NCBI GenBank assembly: GCA_021014325.1
Contig: CM037462.1
Location: 13,188,501-13,252,500 of the forward strand
Origin: Plazaster borealis
Lineage: Eukaryota > Echinodermata > Asteroidea > Forcipulatida > Labidiasteridae
Direction of reading: 5' to 3'
DNA: 64,000 nucleotides
Shown here: positions 1 to 10,302 of the stretch, piece by piece
Layout of the letters: the number at the start of each line of letters is the position of its first letter
Position numbering within the stretch: position 1 is the first letter of the stretch
Notes under the pieces: generated by a model
What the model was told of the DNA's origin: nothing
Databases searched by the model: none
Seen by the model: the letters and a program-made list of their open reading frames with translations, nothing else
Translations under genes and position numbers: made by a program

Positions 1-1920
1 AGTCCGCACTGACAAAATGTATTCAGCAGTCTGTTCTGTATCATTTGAAACCATAAAATCAAAACAAAAAAAAATTGACCAAAATCTGAAAATTTGACCA
101 TGCCGGCATGGGGAATTTTTATGATTTTGGACCCAAACTTCAAACTCCTAAAACTCTCAAAATATCTCAAACTATGGCTTATTTACTGAGTCCGCACTGA
201 CAAAATGTCTTCAGCAGTCCGTTCTGTATCATTTGAAACCATAAAATCAAAAAATAAAAATTCGACCAAAATCTGAAAATTTGACCATGCCGGCATGGGA
301 AATTTTTATGATTTTGGACCCAAACTTCAAACTCCTAAAACTCTCAAAATATCTCAAACTATGGCTTATTTACTGAGTCCGCACTGACAAAATGTCTTCA
401 ACAGTCCGTTCTGTATCATTTGAAACCATAAAATCAAAACAAAAAAAAATTGACCAAAATCTGAAAATTTGACCATGCCGGCATGGGGAATTTTTATGAT
501 TTTGGACCCAAAATTCAAACTCCTAAAACTCTCTAGATATCTCCAACTATGGCTTATTCACTGAGTCCGCACTGACAAAATGTCTTCAGCAGTCTGTTCT
601 GTATCATTTGAAACCATAAAATCAAAAAAAAAAAAATTGACCAAAATCTGAAAATTTGACCATGCCGGCATGGGGAATTTTTATGATTTTGGACCCAAAC
701 TTCAAACTCCTAAAACTCTCAAAATATCTCAAACTATGGCTTATTTACTGAGTCCGCACTGACAAAATGTCTTCAGCAGTCCGTTCCGTATCATTTGAAA
801 CATTAAAATAAAAAATTAAAAAATTCGACCAAAATCTGAAAATTTGACCATGCCGGCATGGGAAATTTTTATGATTTTGGACCCAAACTTCAAACTCCTA
901 AAACTCTCAAAATATCTCAAACTATGGCTTATTTACTGAGTCCGCACTGACAAAATGTCTTCAACAGTCCGTTCTGTATCATTTTAAACCATAAAATCAA
1001 AAAAAAAAATTGACCAAAATCTGAAAATTTGACCATGCCGGCATGGGGAATTTTTATGATTTTGGACCCAAAATTCAAACTCCTAAAACTCTCTAGATAT
1101 CTCCAACTATGGCTTATTCACTGAGTCCGCACTGACAAAATGTCTTCAGCAGTCTGTTCTGTATCATTTGAAACCATAAAATCAAAAAAAAAAAAATTGA
1201 CCAAAATCTGAAAATTTGACCATGCCGGCATGGGGAATTTTTATGATTTTGGACCCAAACTTCAAACTCCTAAAACTCTCAAAATATCTCAAACTATGGC
1301 TTATTTACTGAGTGCGCACTGACAAAATGTCTTCAACAGTCCGTTCTGTATAATTTTAAACCATAAAATCAACAAAAAAAATTGACCAAAATCTGAAAAT
1401 TTGACCATGCCGGCATGGGGAATTTTTATGATTTTGGACCCAAAATTCAAACTCCTAAAACTCTCAAAAATATCTCAAACTGACAAAATGTCTTCAGCAG
1501 TCCGTTCTGTATCATTTGAAACCATAAATCCAAATAAAAAAAATTCGACCAAAATCTGAAAATTTGACCATGCCGGCATGGGGAATTTTTATGATTTTGG
1601 ACCTAAAATTCAAACTCCTAAAACTCTAAAGATATCTGAAACTATGGCTTTATTTCTGAGTCCGCACAGATAAAATGTCTTCAGTAGTCCGTTCTGTATC
1701 ATTTGAAACCATAAAATCAAAACAAAACATTTTGACCAAAATCTGAAAATTTGACCATGCCAGCATGGGGAATTGGGGAATTTTTATGATTTTTGACCCA
1801 AAATTCAAACTCCTAAAACTCTCAAGGTATCTCAAACTATGGCTAATTTACTGAGTCCGCACAGATAAAATGTCTTCAGTAGTCCGTTCTGTATCATTTG
1901 AAACCATAAAATCAAAACAA
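1..1920. repeat. Tandem satellite, 187-188 bp monomer, about ten copies
   Basis: Monomers begin at about 1, 189, 376, 564, 751, 939, 1124, 1311, 1659 and 1854, each opening with agtccgcactgacaaaatg. One monomer near 1490 is short because of an internal deletion. Every full monomer carries the 12-bp perfect palindrome catgccggcatg. Variants recur every third monomer (see findings). The short minus-strand ORF at 1650-1835 is a by-product of the repeat. Array start lies outside the window. Confidence 0.97.
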
Positions 1921-2093
1921 ATTGTGATGTAAATTTGTTCCATAGGCGTGGCGCAGCATGTGAGAATGATCGGTCTCCCCATGAATGATTGGATATGGAC
2001 TCAATAAGGAGGTTAGAATTGTAAGACCAGTGTTTGCGAGGAGGATCATATGGTTTTAGAAGATCATCAATATATGCATGGGCATTGACTTAC

Positions 2094-2198
2094 TTGCATA
2101 GAAGACCACTGATCCAGAAAATATGACCATTCCCAACATCTAGACGCCGTTGTAGAACAAATTTCGTTTCTCAGAACCTTCTGGAGCTGTAGGACTAC
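2094..2198 (-). pseudogene. SLC45-like exon, TM8 start, with in-frame TAG
   Basis: The acceptor tttcag precedes 2198 and the donor gtaagt follows 2094. Phase matches the 6474 donor across a 4.3-kb intron. The reading is GSPTAPEGSEKRNLFYNGV, a TAG stop at 2140-2142, then MLGMVIFSGSVVFYA. Family members have a Gly/Trp-rich MGCWGM-like helix start at this point, so the stop replaces an ordinary residue just before it. Confidence 0.75.
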
Positions 2199-2285
2199 CT
2201 GAAAGAAAGAAAAAACAAACTTTAAACAAAACCCACAAGTAATGGTTTTATTGTTCCAAATCTATCCGAATATTCTTAGCATTAT

Positions 2286-2645
2286 TTAACTATTGATATA
2301 CTGATTTTTAAGTGAACCACTGTTTGTTTCCATCCTATATAGTTGTAGATATACACCATAAAACTAACCTCTGATAATTTCATTTCAAAAGGTGGTAGTG
2401 TTTTTGAGTTATTGCCAAAAATCTGGAACGATACGTCCACACAGGAAGAATAATCTGCAATTGGAATACACAATTTCAGAAAAGTTACTGTCAGTAACGC
2501 TTCTCAGATTCAAATTTTTTGGGATAAAAAGTGGTATCTTTTTCCTTAACCGCACTACTTCAAAGTGAAAAAGTTGCTGTACTTCTTACCAAGTAAGTTT
2601 TTAATGCCATTCATTTTCAGAATCATTACCAAACGTATACAGACC
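2286..2645. mobile_element. Inverted-repeat element, family G, 3' truncated
   Basis: The body (aaccactgtttgtttccatc, aatctgcaattggaatacac, accaaacgtatacagacc) matches copies at 27759, 33928 and 38294. The terminal CTTTAA is missing and LINE sequence begins directly, so the LINE or a deletion removed the end. Confidence 0.75.
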
Positions 2646-4436
2646 AAAAGCCAATAGTGGGGGGTGGGGGTGGAGAGACCAAATACTAATAATACTCAGT
2701 TTTACAAAAAATGACAGCCACCAGCTCTTCAAAAGAGTCCAAAATCTGGCTGGAGAGAAGGAAAAGATACCAGCTGCAGCCAAAGACAAAAATGGTACCC
2801 TGAGAACAGCACCAGGTGAAGTTATGGAATGCTGGCGGAAATACTTTGACAATCACCTCAACAAAGAATTCCCAAGAGAGGAAGATATACTAGACTCAAT
2901 ACCAGATCCCCCAGAGGGTCAACTATCACTACCCTTCTCCCTAGATGAACTCCTCACAGCTGTCAAAAAACTAAAGAACAACAAGGCCTGTGGCTTGGAC
3001 AAAATCTCAGCTGAAACCCTGAAAGCAGGGGGTGCATCGATGAACCAGCTACTACTTCTCATCATAAATACTGCCTGGACACAAGGCAAAGTTCCGAAGG
3101 ACTGGAGTGCAGGTTTGATCACCCCTGTATTTAAGAAAGGTGACAAACTGGACCCAGGAAACTACAGAGCCATCACTCTTCTCTCCATCCCGGGTAAGGT
3201 TTTCTGTAGGATGATTCTCAATCGGATCCAAGATACTATAGAAGTACACCTAACAGAAGAGCAGATGGGTTTCAGAAGAGCCCGAGGAACCTCTGATGCA
3301 GTGTTTATTGCAAGACAAATATTTGAGAAAGCCAAAGAGTGACAAGTGCCCATCCACTGGAACTTTGTGGACTTCAAAGCAGCCTTCGACACCATCTGGC
3401 GTGAGGCACTCTGGAAATGCTTAAGGTCAGTTGGTGTTGAGAGTAAGCTGGTTGATCTCATCGAATCAATGTATGAGCAGACGAAGTGTGCAATAATCGT
3501 CAATGGCAAAATTTCAGAGTGGTTTAAGGTTGGAGTTGGGGTTAGGCAAGGATGCCTCCTATCACCAGTCCTTTTCAACCTGTTCCTTGAGTTTGTGATG
3601 AAAGGGCTCCGACAACTCGAATCAGGAGTACAAATGGGAAATACCTGCATAAACAATATCAGATATGCAGACGACACCACCCTACTGGATCTTGTTTTCG
3701 AGAAACTCCAAGTGGCAACAAATGAACTGGATAAAGCTTGTAAGAAATGGGGCATGAAAATCAACCCAGCCAAATGCAAAATTATGACAGATGACCCGAG
3801 AGACATTACCCTCAACGGCATTCCCATAGAAAAAGTAAAGGAGTTCGTGTTCCTTGGAAGCAATGTTCCATCTGTGGAAGAAGACGTGAAGAGGCGCACT
3901 AGGCTTGCAGCCTGGTCATTTGGTCGACTGAAAAACACCATCTGGTCAAACCATGACATCTCAAGGTCACTTAAGACAAGAATTTACAAATCGCTCATTC
4001 TCCCAATAGCAACATTTGGTTCTGAATCCTGGACTCTCAAAAGGCCACCAAACAAAAATTGGAAGTCTTTGAGATGCGATGCCTCCGCTCCATACTAGGT
4101 GTCTCATTAAGAGACAAAATGAGAAATCAAGAAATACGCAGGCAACTTAACATGAACACAACCATAACAGATGTAGTGACCAGACGTCGCCTGAACTGGT
4201 TTGGCCATGTCATCCGAATGCCAGCCTACAGGCTACCCAACCTGGTCTACTACAATGACTTCAACACACCACGCCAACGAGGACGCCCACCTTTGCGCTG
4301 GAAGGCGCAAATTCAGGATGATGCCAACATTCCACTTCATGAGGCAGAGCATTTAGCTATAAATAGACCTGAATGGGGACGATTTTCCAAGGAGGCCAAG
4401 GGACACCCAGTCCTAAGCAGCTAAGCAAGTAAGTAA
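2646..4436 (+). mobile_element. 5'-truncated non-LTR retrotransposon (LINE)
   Basis: The element enters inside its coding region with no endonuclease domain and ends shortly after the ORF stop in a taagtaag repeat, as expected for a 5'-truncated LINE copy. The coding part is described in the next entry. It lies in the 4.3-kb intron of the SLC45 pseudogene on the opposite strand. Confidence 0.85.
2713..4424 (+). pseudogene. LINE ORF2 remnant: reverse transcriptase and C-terminal region
   Basis: Reverse transcriptase blocks in order are VFKKGDKLDPGNYRAITLLS (about 3127-3186), FVDFKAAFDTIW (about 3364-3399), GVRQGCLLSPVLFNLFLEF (about 3538-3594) and the catalytic RYADDTTLL, with YADD at 3664-3675. 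The C-terminal part has TRRRLNWFGHVIRM and QRGRPPLRW, typical of LINEs annotated as craniofacial development protein 2-like or endonuclease-reverse transcriptase. The frame is broken by TGA at 3340-3342 and by a frameshift near 4055 (the frame resumes at MEVFEMRCLRSILGVSL). The copy cannot make active protein. I cannot assign the clade with certainty. Confidence 0.9.
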
Positions 4437-4498
4437 GCTTTATTTACACATCTGAAAGTGCTTATTGTTTCAATGACAGGTATGCTAAGTTTGAATTA

Positions 4499-4765
4499 TG
4501 AGACCCATTTATAAAGCACCATGTAAGGAATGATTTCCCCTATCAACTCCGTACACTTGACTCCTTACCGATCTTCAAAAGCCAGCATAAGACTCATCTC
4601 TCGAGTCTGCTTAAATCTAGAGTCCATTGCACTTGTCGTTTCCACATGAAATAATATGAAAGCTCTTTTGTCTTAAATTTTTCCTTCACTTTGCTAAGTG
4701 CCTCAGAATAGGCAACTAGAATGATGGTGCTCTACAAATGCCTGATGATGGATTGATTGATTGAT
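4499..4765 (+). mobile_element. 3' end of a second LINE (CR1/L2-like)
   Basis: A short open stretch ends in LRTLDSLPIFKSQHKTHLSS and a TAA, resembling the conserved C-terminus of CR1/L2-type LINEs (LPS..FKS.LKTHLF). It is followed by a 3' tail ending in a (ttga)n repeat at 4749-4765. Confidence 0.55.
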
Positions 4766-4796
4766 CTGCGGCCAACCATGTCAGTAAAACCTTCGC

Positions 4797-5169
4797 TTAA
4801 AGGCACTGAACACGTTTGGTAATGACTCAAAACAAATATTAGCATAAAAACTTACTTGGTAACAAGCAACGGAGAGCTGTTGATAGTATAAAACATATTA
4901 GGAAACGACTCCCTCTGAAGTAACGTAGTTTTGAGAAAGAGGTAATTTCTCACTAAAATAATAAAAACTTCTTGGAAGAAGTTTTTATTCCTATCTGAAA
5001 GCACACAAATTTGTACAACAAGGGTGTTTTTTCTTTCATCATTTTCTTGCAACTTCGATGACCAATTGAGCCCAAATTTTCACAGGCTTGTTATTTTATG
5101 CATATGTTGGGATACACCAAGTGAGAACACTGGTCTTTGACAATTTCCAAACGTGTTCAGTGCCTTTAA
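4797..5169. mobile_element. TTAA-flanked inverted-repeat element, family A
   Basis: TTAA lies at 4797-4800 and 5166-5169, with terminal inverted repeats aggcactgaacacgtttgg and its complement. The internal sequence matches seven other copies here. No transposase is encoded, so this is a MITE; the TTAA target suggests piggyBac-type mobilisation. Confidence 0.9.
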
Positions 5170-5174
5170 TAATA

Positions 5175-5345
5175 AGTGTCTTGGGTTCTTTTACCTGCAT
5201 TACATAACACACAGGACCTACAGCTGTACGTCCCATCTGAAGGACAAAGCACTTATGTTTAAGCGTCTTGCTCTAAAGTGCACTGTAAGTGACGTCATGA
5301 TTGGGACCTGAACCCACCTAGACCCCTTAGCCACAACCATTGGAG
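5175..5345 (-). mobile_element. SINE fragment
   Basis: The block gacctacagctgtacgtcc, then tcttgctc, then a degenerate tRNA B-box complement, matches the minus-strand SINE at 11783-12000. Its tRNA head is eroded. Confidence 0.5.
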
Positions 5346-5477
5346 TATGGGCACTCTTTGGTTAAAGGGGGAGAGGGGTTGATTTGCCCAAAATTTTACA
5401 CAAAGATAAAAATATAAAGTACCAGATTTTAATACCTGACAAAAAGTCTTTTCTGCGTTTTTTTGTAAATATGGAAG

Positions 5478-5868
5478 TGTCGTGGCCGAGTGGTTAAGAG
5501 CGCCGAATTCAAACTCTGGTGTTTCTGATCAGCAGAGTGTGGGTTCGAATCCCAGTCGTGACACTTGTGTCCTTAAGCAAGACCCTTAACCATTGCTTCA
5601 TGTAACCATTGCTTCATGTAACGCATGTAAAAGAACCAATGCACTTATCGAAAAGAGAAGGGGTTCGCCCCGGTGTTCCTGGTTGTGGCTGCTGAATGCG
5701 CCGTAGCACCTTGTAAAAACATTATAAGGTGCTACATAATTGGGTCTCATAATTCATAACTTCAATAACCCATCTTTCTGTTTAAAGTATATACTAAGCG
5801 CCTTGAGTACCTTGTTTGGTAGATACGTGCGCTATATAAGACTTCGATATTGTTATTATATTACATTA
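5478..5868 (+). mobile_element. tRNA-derived SINE, near full length
   Basis: The head tgtcgtggccgagtggttaa (A box) and gggttcgaatcccagtcgtg (B box) resembles a Leu/Ser-type tRNA of about 85 nt. A body follows and the tail ends in gcgctatataag plus an AT-rich microsatellite. The acceptor stem does not pair fully and the sequence continues as a SINE, so it is not a tRNA gene. Confidence 0.85.
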
Positions 5869-6170
5869 AAAAAATTCTTGTTCTTGCTGTGCCTGAATTT
5901 TCCCAACTGCTTTGCCCAAATTTGGTATGGCTTTTGCCCCCCCCCCCCCCCCGGTCATACACCTACATGTATGGCCAAACATTCAAACCAAACCAAATTC
6001 AAGCAAAACCAATATGAGAGGGATTTTGGAGGAGTTGAGGAGTGGAATAATCAGCACAACTCCCATAACTACATTACCAGGCCAGATGCTTCACGGAGGC
6101 AATCGGAGACAATTGCCTCCGTTGCCCCTGGTCATTGCCTTGGTGCCCCTTGAAACATTCCAATAGAAAT

Positions 6171-6486
6171 GTACAACTTCCTCAATAGGAGGTGCCCTTT
6201 ACAAAGGAACGAAAAATGCCTTGGTGCCCTTTCCCTTTCAAGAATGAAGCAACAGGCCTGCATTACCTTTATACACCACAATTTCCTCAATAGGAGGTGC
6301 CCTTTACAAAGGCAACAAAAATGCCTTGGTGCCCTTGCCCTTTCAAGAATGAAGCAACAGGCCTGTATTACCTTTATACACCAGAATTTCCTCAATAGGA
6401 GGTGCCCTTTACAAAGGAAAAAACGCCTTGGTGCCCTTGCCCTTTCAAGAATGAAGCAACAGGCCTGTATTACCTTTATACACCAC
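6171..6486. repeat. Three-copy minisatellite, about 105 bp, carrying a splice-donor copy in each unit
   Basis: Units begin acttcctcaataggaggtgc and end tattacctttatacaccac at about 6279, 6384 and 6486. The last unit runs into the SLC45-like exon end: its complement GTGGTGTATAAAGGTAATA is the exon's last 13 bases plus the donor. The unit interior resembles the repeats at 12620 and 43026. ORFs on both strands here are artefacts. Confidence 0.9.
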
Positions 6487-7121
6487 CTCTGCCATGTAGT
6501 CTGTGAAGAACAGCAAGATGGACACCAGGGCTGACCAGCCAATGAAGTGATTCAGGCAAAGCCACCGCAACTCACACAGCATCTTTACAATGAACGTCAG
6601 AAGCTTCCAAGCAGAAACCGTCTCCTCCTTCGATACGGATTCCAAACTTTCCAAATCATCCAGTACTGACCCTGACGATGTTGGGTTTGACGTGGATGGA
6701 TACTCCTCAACCCTGGAAGTTGAGGCGCTGTTGATGGTGGATTCTCTTAAACTCTTTCCACAACTCTGCTCCTTGCTGTTGATGCTTCTTTCTGGACTTA
6801 AAACAGCTGGAAGCTAGACTACCCTGTGAATTCAACGACGAGTCATAGCTCAGTTGCTTTCTCTCGTTGGCTGGTTTTGGTACACCGCTGTCAAATCGTT
6901 GGTATCCGTTCCTTTTTCAACACCGAGTCACCCTATTGTATCTTTAGGGGCCCGAGGCAGTGGTTTTTCTTTGATGCTGAAGAGGATAAGCATGAAGCAT
7001 GTGAAGCAAACGATGCAATTGAAGAGGAACACCACTCGTAACTGACTACCAAGGGCTTGGCCCAGGGCGTTGGATGTCCAATCAATGCCGTTAAATATAT
7101 AACCTGCCCCTGCACCAAGAC
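6474..7121 (-). pseudogene. SLC45-like large exon, loop, TM6, linker and TM7
   Basis: This 648-nt exon keeps one frame at both ends: GLGAGAGYIFNGIDWTSNAL and GQALGSQLRVVFLF at the start, VKMLCELRWLCLNHFIGW and FFTDYMAEVVYKG at the end. A TGA (6928-6930) follows PRAPKDTIG. Three more stops fall in the linker between 6852 and 6814, where the neighbouring frame is open (SYDSSLNSQGSLAS), suggesting a pair of compensating indels. Its length is still exactly right for the flanking phases. The donor is gtaata at 6473; copies of this exon end occur in the adjoining minisatellite. Confidence 0.85.
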
Positions 7122-7284
7122 CTTTTTACAGAGAAAAAAGGATTCACAGTCAATAGTTTCTTTTATAACACTGGTTCTGTTTTCTGGTTGGGTGACACAT
7201 GGTCACGTGGGGTTAACTACTATGGGCTAGTGCATGATATTTGCGCCACCATGAACTAGACGCCTGTCAAGACATAGCGTGTCA

Positions 7285-7350
7285 ACGGATCGATTTATAC
7301 TAAGCAAATGATCAAGCACCCTGGTTCGAATCCCACCGGGGGCACTACAT
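7285..7350 (+). mobile_element. Possible tRNA-derived SINE remnant
   Basis: A good B-box-like segment, ggttcgaatcccaccggggg, stands alone without a clear A box or tRNA fold. A SINE relic is likely; a tRNA gene is not supported. Confidence 0.35.
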
Positions 7351-7529
7351 GGATTGTGCGTGTGCGTAATTTGCGGTAATAAGTTCCCAAACAGGGCAAC
7401 ATACTCATCATTGTTGACTGGTTACAGCATCCTTTCATGTTGTAAACAGTGAACAGCAACTAGAAAACTGAATCTAGAGAATTTAAAAGTGTTCCTTCAA
7501 TTGTTGAATTGTTCATGAGGTGATTTTGA

Positions 7530-7872
7530 TTAAAGTCCCTGTACACTATTGGTAAGATCGAAAAACACAAATGTTCACAGATTCACACACAACTTACATG
7601 ATTTAAAGTAAGTAATGGTAGAAAGGGTTCCCTAAAATAGTTTTGCCTAAAATGCTATCGTTTCTGAGAAATGAGTAAAACAATAGTTTTTATCATGCGC
7701 GATATTTTGAAAAAACAGAAAACACATACGGTCTCTTTTCACTATTTTCTTGTGATCTCGATGACCAATTGCGCTCAAACTTTCACAGGTTTGTTTGTTC
7801 ATGCATATGTTGAATCACACAAAATGTGGACACTGATTTTGAGCTGTTACCAAAAGTGTACAATACCTTTAA
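7530..7872. mobile_element. TTAA-flanked inverted-repeat element, family B
   Basis: Both ends are TTAA. Termini are agtccctgtacactattggt and accaaaagtgtacaatacct. The same family occurs at 35971-36300 in the opposite orientation. There is no coding capacity. Confidence 0.88.
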
Positions 7873-7936
7873 AACAGTTCAGCTAAAAATAAAAAAAATT
7901 GTCTGCGTGTGTTATAAAATTTACTGACATAATTCG

Positions 7937-8090
7937 GTCACTAATGCACAGTTATCTCCCTCAGGCCTCTGAGTGACCAGAATCGAGGGTCCTATTTCCC
8001 TCGGCCTTTGAGCTCGGAAAATGGGACCCTCTTCTAGTCACTCACAGTCCCTCAGGGTGCAAATAGACGTGCACTAGTGACCTCATTGTC
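7937..8090. repeat. Foldback element
   Basis: The ends ggtcactaatgcac and gtgcactagtgacc are inverted, with inner pairing of gagtgaccagaatcgagggtcc and gggaccctcttctagtcactc. It lies in an SLC45 pseudogene intron. Confidence 0.6.
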
Positions 8091-8152
8091 AGTCCATAAC
8101 AGGCCTTTGTTTTAGTTTTAGAGACTCCTTCCCGAGAAACCTAAATACATAC

Positions 8153-8306
8153 CTCCAAAGAAAAGCTCTGATGTTCAGACTCCTGTCCACGTCTTGCAGG
8201 CTACAGATGTCGATGATGTAAGACTTGGAGGGGCTGTCGCAGGAATCCGCACCAAAGTCCAGGATGACAACACCAATCATTGCCAGTATCAGTCCAACTG
8301 GGTGAT
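8153..8306 (-). pseudogene. SLC45-like exon, TM4-5 region
   Basis: The acceptor is tatgtggacag before 8306 and the donor gtatgt after 8153. It encodes HPVGLILAMIGVVILDFGAD followed by CDSPSKSYIIDICS and DVDRSLNIRAFL; the motif DFGADSCDSP is a signature of SLC45 carriers. The exon ends with two spare bases, whereas the next exon needs one, so one extra T near the donor (CTTTGGAG) probably shifts the frame. Confidence 0.85.
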
Positions 8307-8534
8307 CTGTCCACATAAATTTGAAACATTTAATAGTATTTTATCAACAAAATTGTGACAGCAAATTTAACCACTTCAGGTCGGTATTCTGAAAAGAATT
8401 TCCGTGCCAACCTGCGGTATTTTTTTACAGAAGTTTTACGAGTTGAGTAATATTGTTTTCCTTTGAAAATATCCGTGCCATAATAAAACCCTGACTATTC
8501 AAAGGGAAAGACAACGAAGGTTCTCATAATTGGC

Positions 8535-8850
8535 ACTGGGATTTGATGTTGTAGAGTGCCCTGGTCATTGGGCCAATAACATTCTTGTAATCTTTCTCAG
8601 CTCCCTGGGGAGTATACAGCCCTGGGCTGCTGTGGCGCTACAAAGGCTTCTTCAAACACAATATCAACCTCAACCTCTACCCTCACAGGTACCCATTTAT
8701 ACCTCTGGGTGAAGAGAAGCAATTAGAGTATTAAGCATCTTGCTCATGGACACAAGTGACATGACCAGGACTCGAACTCACACCCCGATGACTTTTAAAC
8801 CACCAGAACTTGAGTTCGATGCGCTAAACTGCTCGGCCATCACACAAATA
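8535..8850 (-). mobile_element. tRNA-derived SINE, minus strand
   Basis: The complement of the A box (gctcggccatcac) lies at the right end and the B box complement (gactcgaactcacaccccga) inside it. The body ctccctggggagtatacagc matches the copies at 51700-52020 and 62340-62620. It separates the OPA1 and SLC45 fragments together with the next element. Confidence 0.85.
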
Positions 8851-8906
8851 TAATCTCTGATGTGAGTAGGTATGACCCGATTCTTCTCAGAATCTCACTT
8901 ACTTAC

Positions 8907-9276
8907 TTAAAGGCATCGTACACGTTTGGTAATGACTCAAAACATATATTAGCATTAAAACTGACTTGGTAACAAGCAACGGAGAGCTGTTGATAGTATA
9001 AAACATTGTAGGAAACGACTCCCCTGAAGTAACATAGTTTTTGAGAAAGAGGTAATTTCTCACTAAAATAATAAAATCTTCTTGCAAGAAGTTTTTTTTC
9101 CTAACTGAAAGCACACAAATTTGCACAAGGGTGTTTTTTCTTTCATCATTTTCTTGCAACTTCAATGACCAATTGAGCCCAAATTTTCACAAGCTTGTTA
9201 TTTTATGCATATGTTGGGATACACCAAGTGAGAACACTGGTCTTTGACAATTTCCAAACGTGTTCAGTGCCTTTAA
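8907..9276. mobile_element. TTAA-flanked family A element
   Basis: TTAA at both ends; the internal sequence is nearly the same as the copy at 4797-5169 and in the same orientation. Confidence 0.9.
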
Positions 9277-9382
9277 GACACTATATCCATGATGTCATCA
9301 CACAACCCACATCTCACTGGGCTTATGTGTTTCACCAGATAAAAGTTTCAAGTTGTTTTGGTTTCGGTTTGGAGTGACTTAC

Positions 9383-9459
9383 CATCTCTTGGGAGGAATC
9401 TCACTAAGACATAAAACCTCATCAAGGATTTCCCCTTTCGCTTTCTCAAATAATTCATT
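9383..9459 (-). pseudogene. OPA1-like exon NELFEKAK
   Basis: Encodes [20 protein letters not shown] then IPPKRW; mammalian OPA1 reads [20 protein letters not shown]. Acceptor ctattttag and donor gtaagt. The next OPA1 exon is not found before the SLC45 exon at 8306. Confidence 0.9.
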
Positions 9460-9573
9460 CTAAAATAGAAACAAGAAAACATCACAGAGTAAAGTACGAG
9501 CCTATGTAATTACATGTACGTAGAGTTTTGATTTTGTTAAATAATATTAGTGATAGTTATGGTTCAGACATAC

Positions 9574-9638
9574 CCGGTCTAATTCTCGTAGCCTGGAGAA
9601 GTTGTTTTACCATTCCGTTTCCAAATTAAATCTAGAAG
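9574..9638 (-). pseudogene. OPA1-like exon with a TAA nonsense codon
   Basis: Reads [9 protein letters not shown], TAA at 9607-9609, then NNFSRLRELDR. Mammalian OPA1 has [20 protein letters not shown], so the stop sits exactly where a Lys codon is expected (AAA or AAG to TAA). Acceptor attccacag and donor gtatgt are intact. Confidence 0.9.
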
Positions 9639-9702
9639 CTGTGGAATGTAAACGAGAGAATATTAAGCCTTCATCTGATGGACTTTAGTTCTTGGTTACA
9701 TC

Positions 9703-9866
9703 TGGGCCCAATTTCATAGAGCTGCTTAAGCACCAAATACTGCTTAACAATTTTGTGCTAAGCAAAAATATGCAGGCTACCAGTCACAAATGGTACATGT
9801 GGATATATGTTTTGGCTGGTCTCTTATTCTGCTTAATAATGGCAAAGCTACTGGTATACTTTTAAG
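9703..9866. repeat. Foldback family C, one end lost
   Basis: Begins gggcccaatttcatagagct followed by gcttaagca and the accagtcacaaatggtacat core seen in the other C copies. The right inverted end is degraded. Confidence 0.7.
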
Positions 9867-10088
9867 TACACCTAGAAATAATCAAAATAATTTTCAAACA
9901 AGACGACGGGCACTCATTTATCAAATTTTTATGATACACATGTAAATAAGTCTCTCTTTATTTTTACAGGAATTTTGGACAAACTTCAATTGAGCCACTG
10001 TATTATAAACTGATGTTTTTGGCTTTGCATGATGTGGATAATAGGAAGTAACTTTGACTAGTAACTTGTACAACCATTTGTAAATCCC

Positions 10089-10302
10089 TTTAACACGTTG
10101 ACTGCCGTTCATAAATTTCTACATGTTGTAGCATACAAATTCTAACGATGTGTGCTCACCACTGCCAGAAGCGTATTCGTTGTGTTCTCAGTGATGCCAG
10201 TGTATTCAATTCACTAAACAAAAGCATTTCATTCTCGTAGTGGCAGAATCCGTTACACCTGTTATTACGAATATACTCGTAGGCGGCAGTCAACGAGTTA
10301 AG
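10089..10302. repeat. Foldback element in an OPA1 pseudogene intron
   Basis: The ends taacacgttgactgccg and cggcagtcaacgagtta are inverted. Internal sequence shows further weak pairing (agaagcgtattcg with cgaatatactcgt). Confidence 0.65.

Larger units (their letters stand above)
2094..8306 (-). pseudogene. SLC45-type (proton-associated sugar transporter) pseudogene fragment, three exons
   Basis: SLC45 proteins are 12-TM proton-coupled sugar carriers of the major facilitator superfamily. Three minus-strand exons (8306-8153, 7121-6474, 2198-2094) line up in order with the family: the DFGADSCDSPSKSY segment before the central loop, the GYIFNGIDW/GQALGSQLR loop-TM6 segment, a Ser-rich linker, and the CLNHFIGWSALVSILLFFTD segment of TM7. 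Splice sites are GT-AG throughout. The reading is broken: TGA at 6928-6930, stops at 6850-6852, 6832-6834 and 6814-6816, TAG at 2140-2142, and a probable extra base at the end of the first exon. The exons for the first transmembrane helices and those after TM8 are not seen. A decayed duplicate is the simplest reading; assembly error would have to explain several independent breaks. Confidence 0.8.

Noticed and set aside
5478..5563. tRNA-Leu/Ser gene
   Set aside because: A and B boxes are present, but the acceptor stem mismatches and the sequence continues as a SINE with matching copies elsewhere.
8153..9459. An OPA1-SLC45 fusion gene
   Set aside because: The phases join to a TGA stop and both parts contain disruptions.
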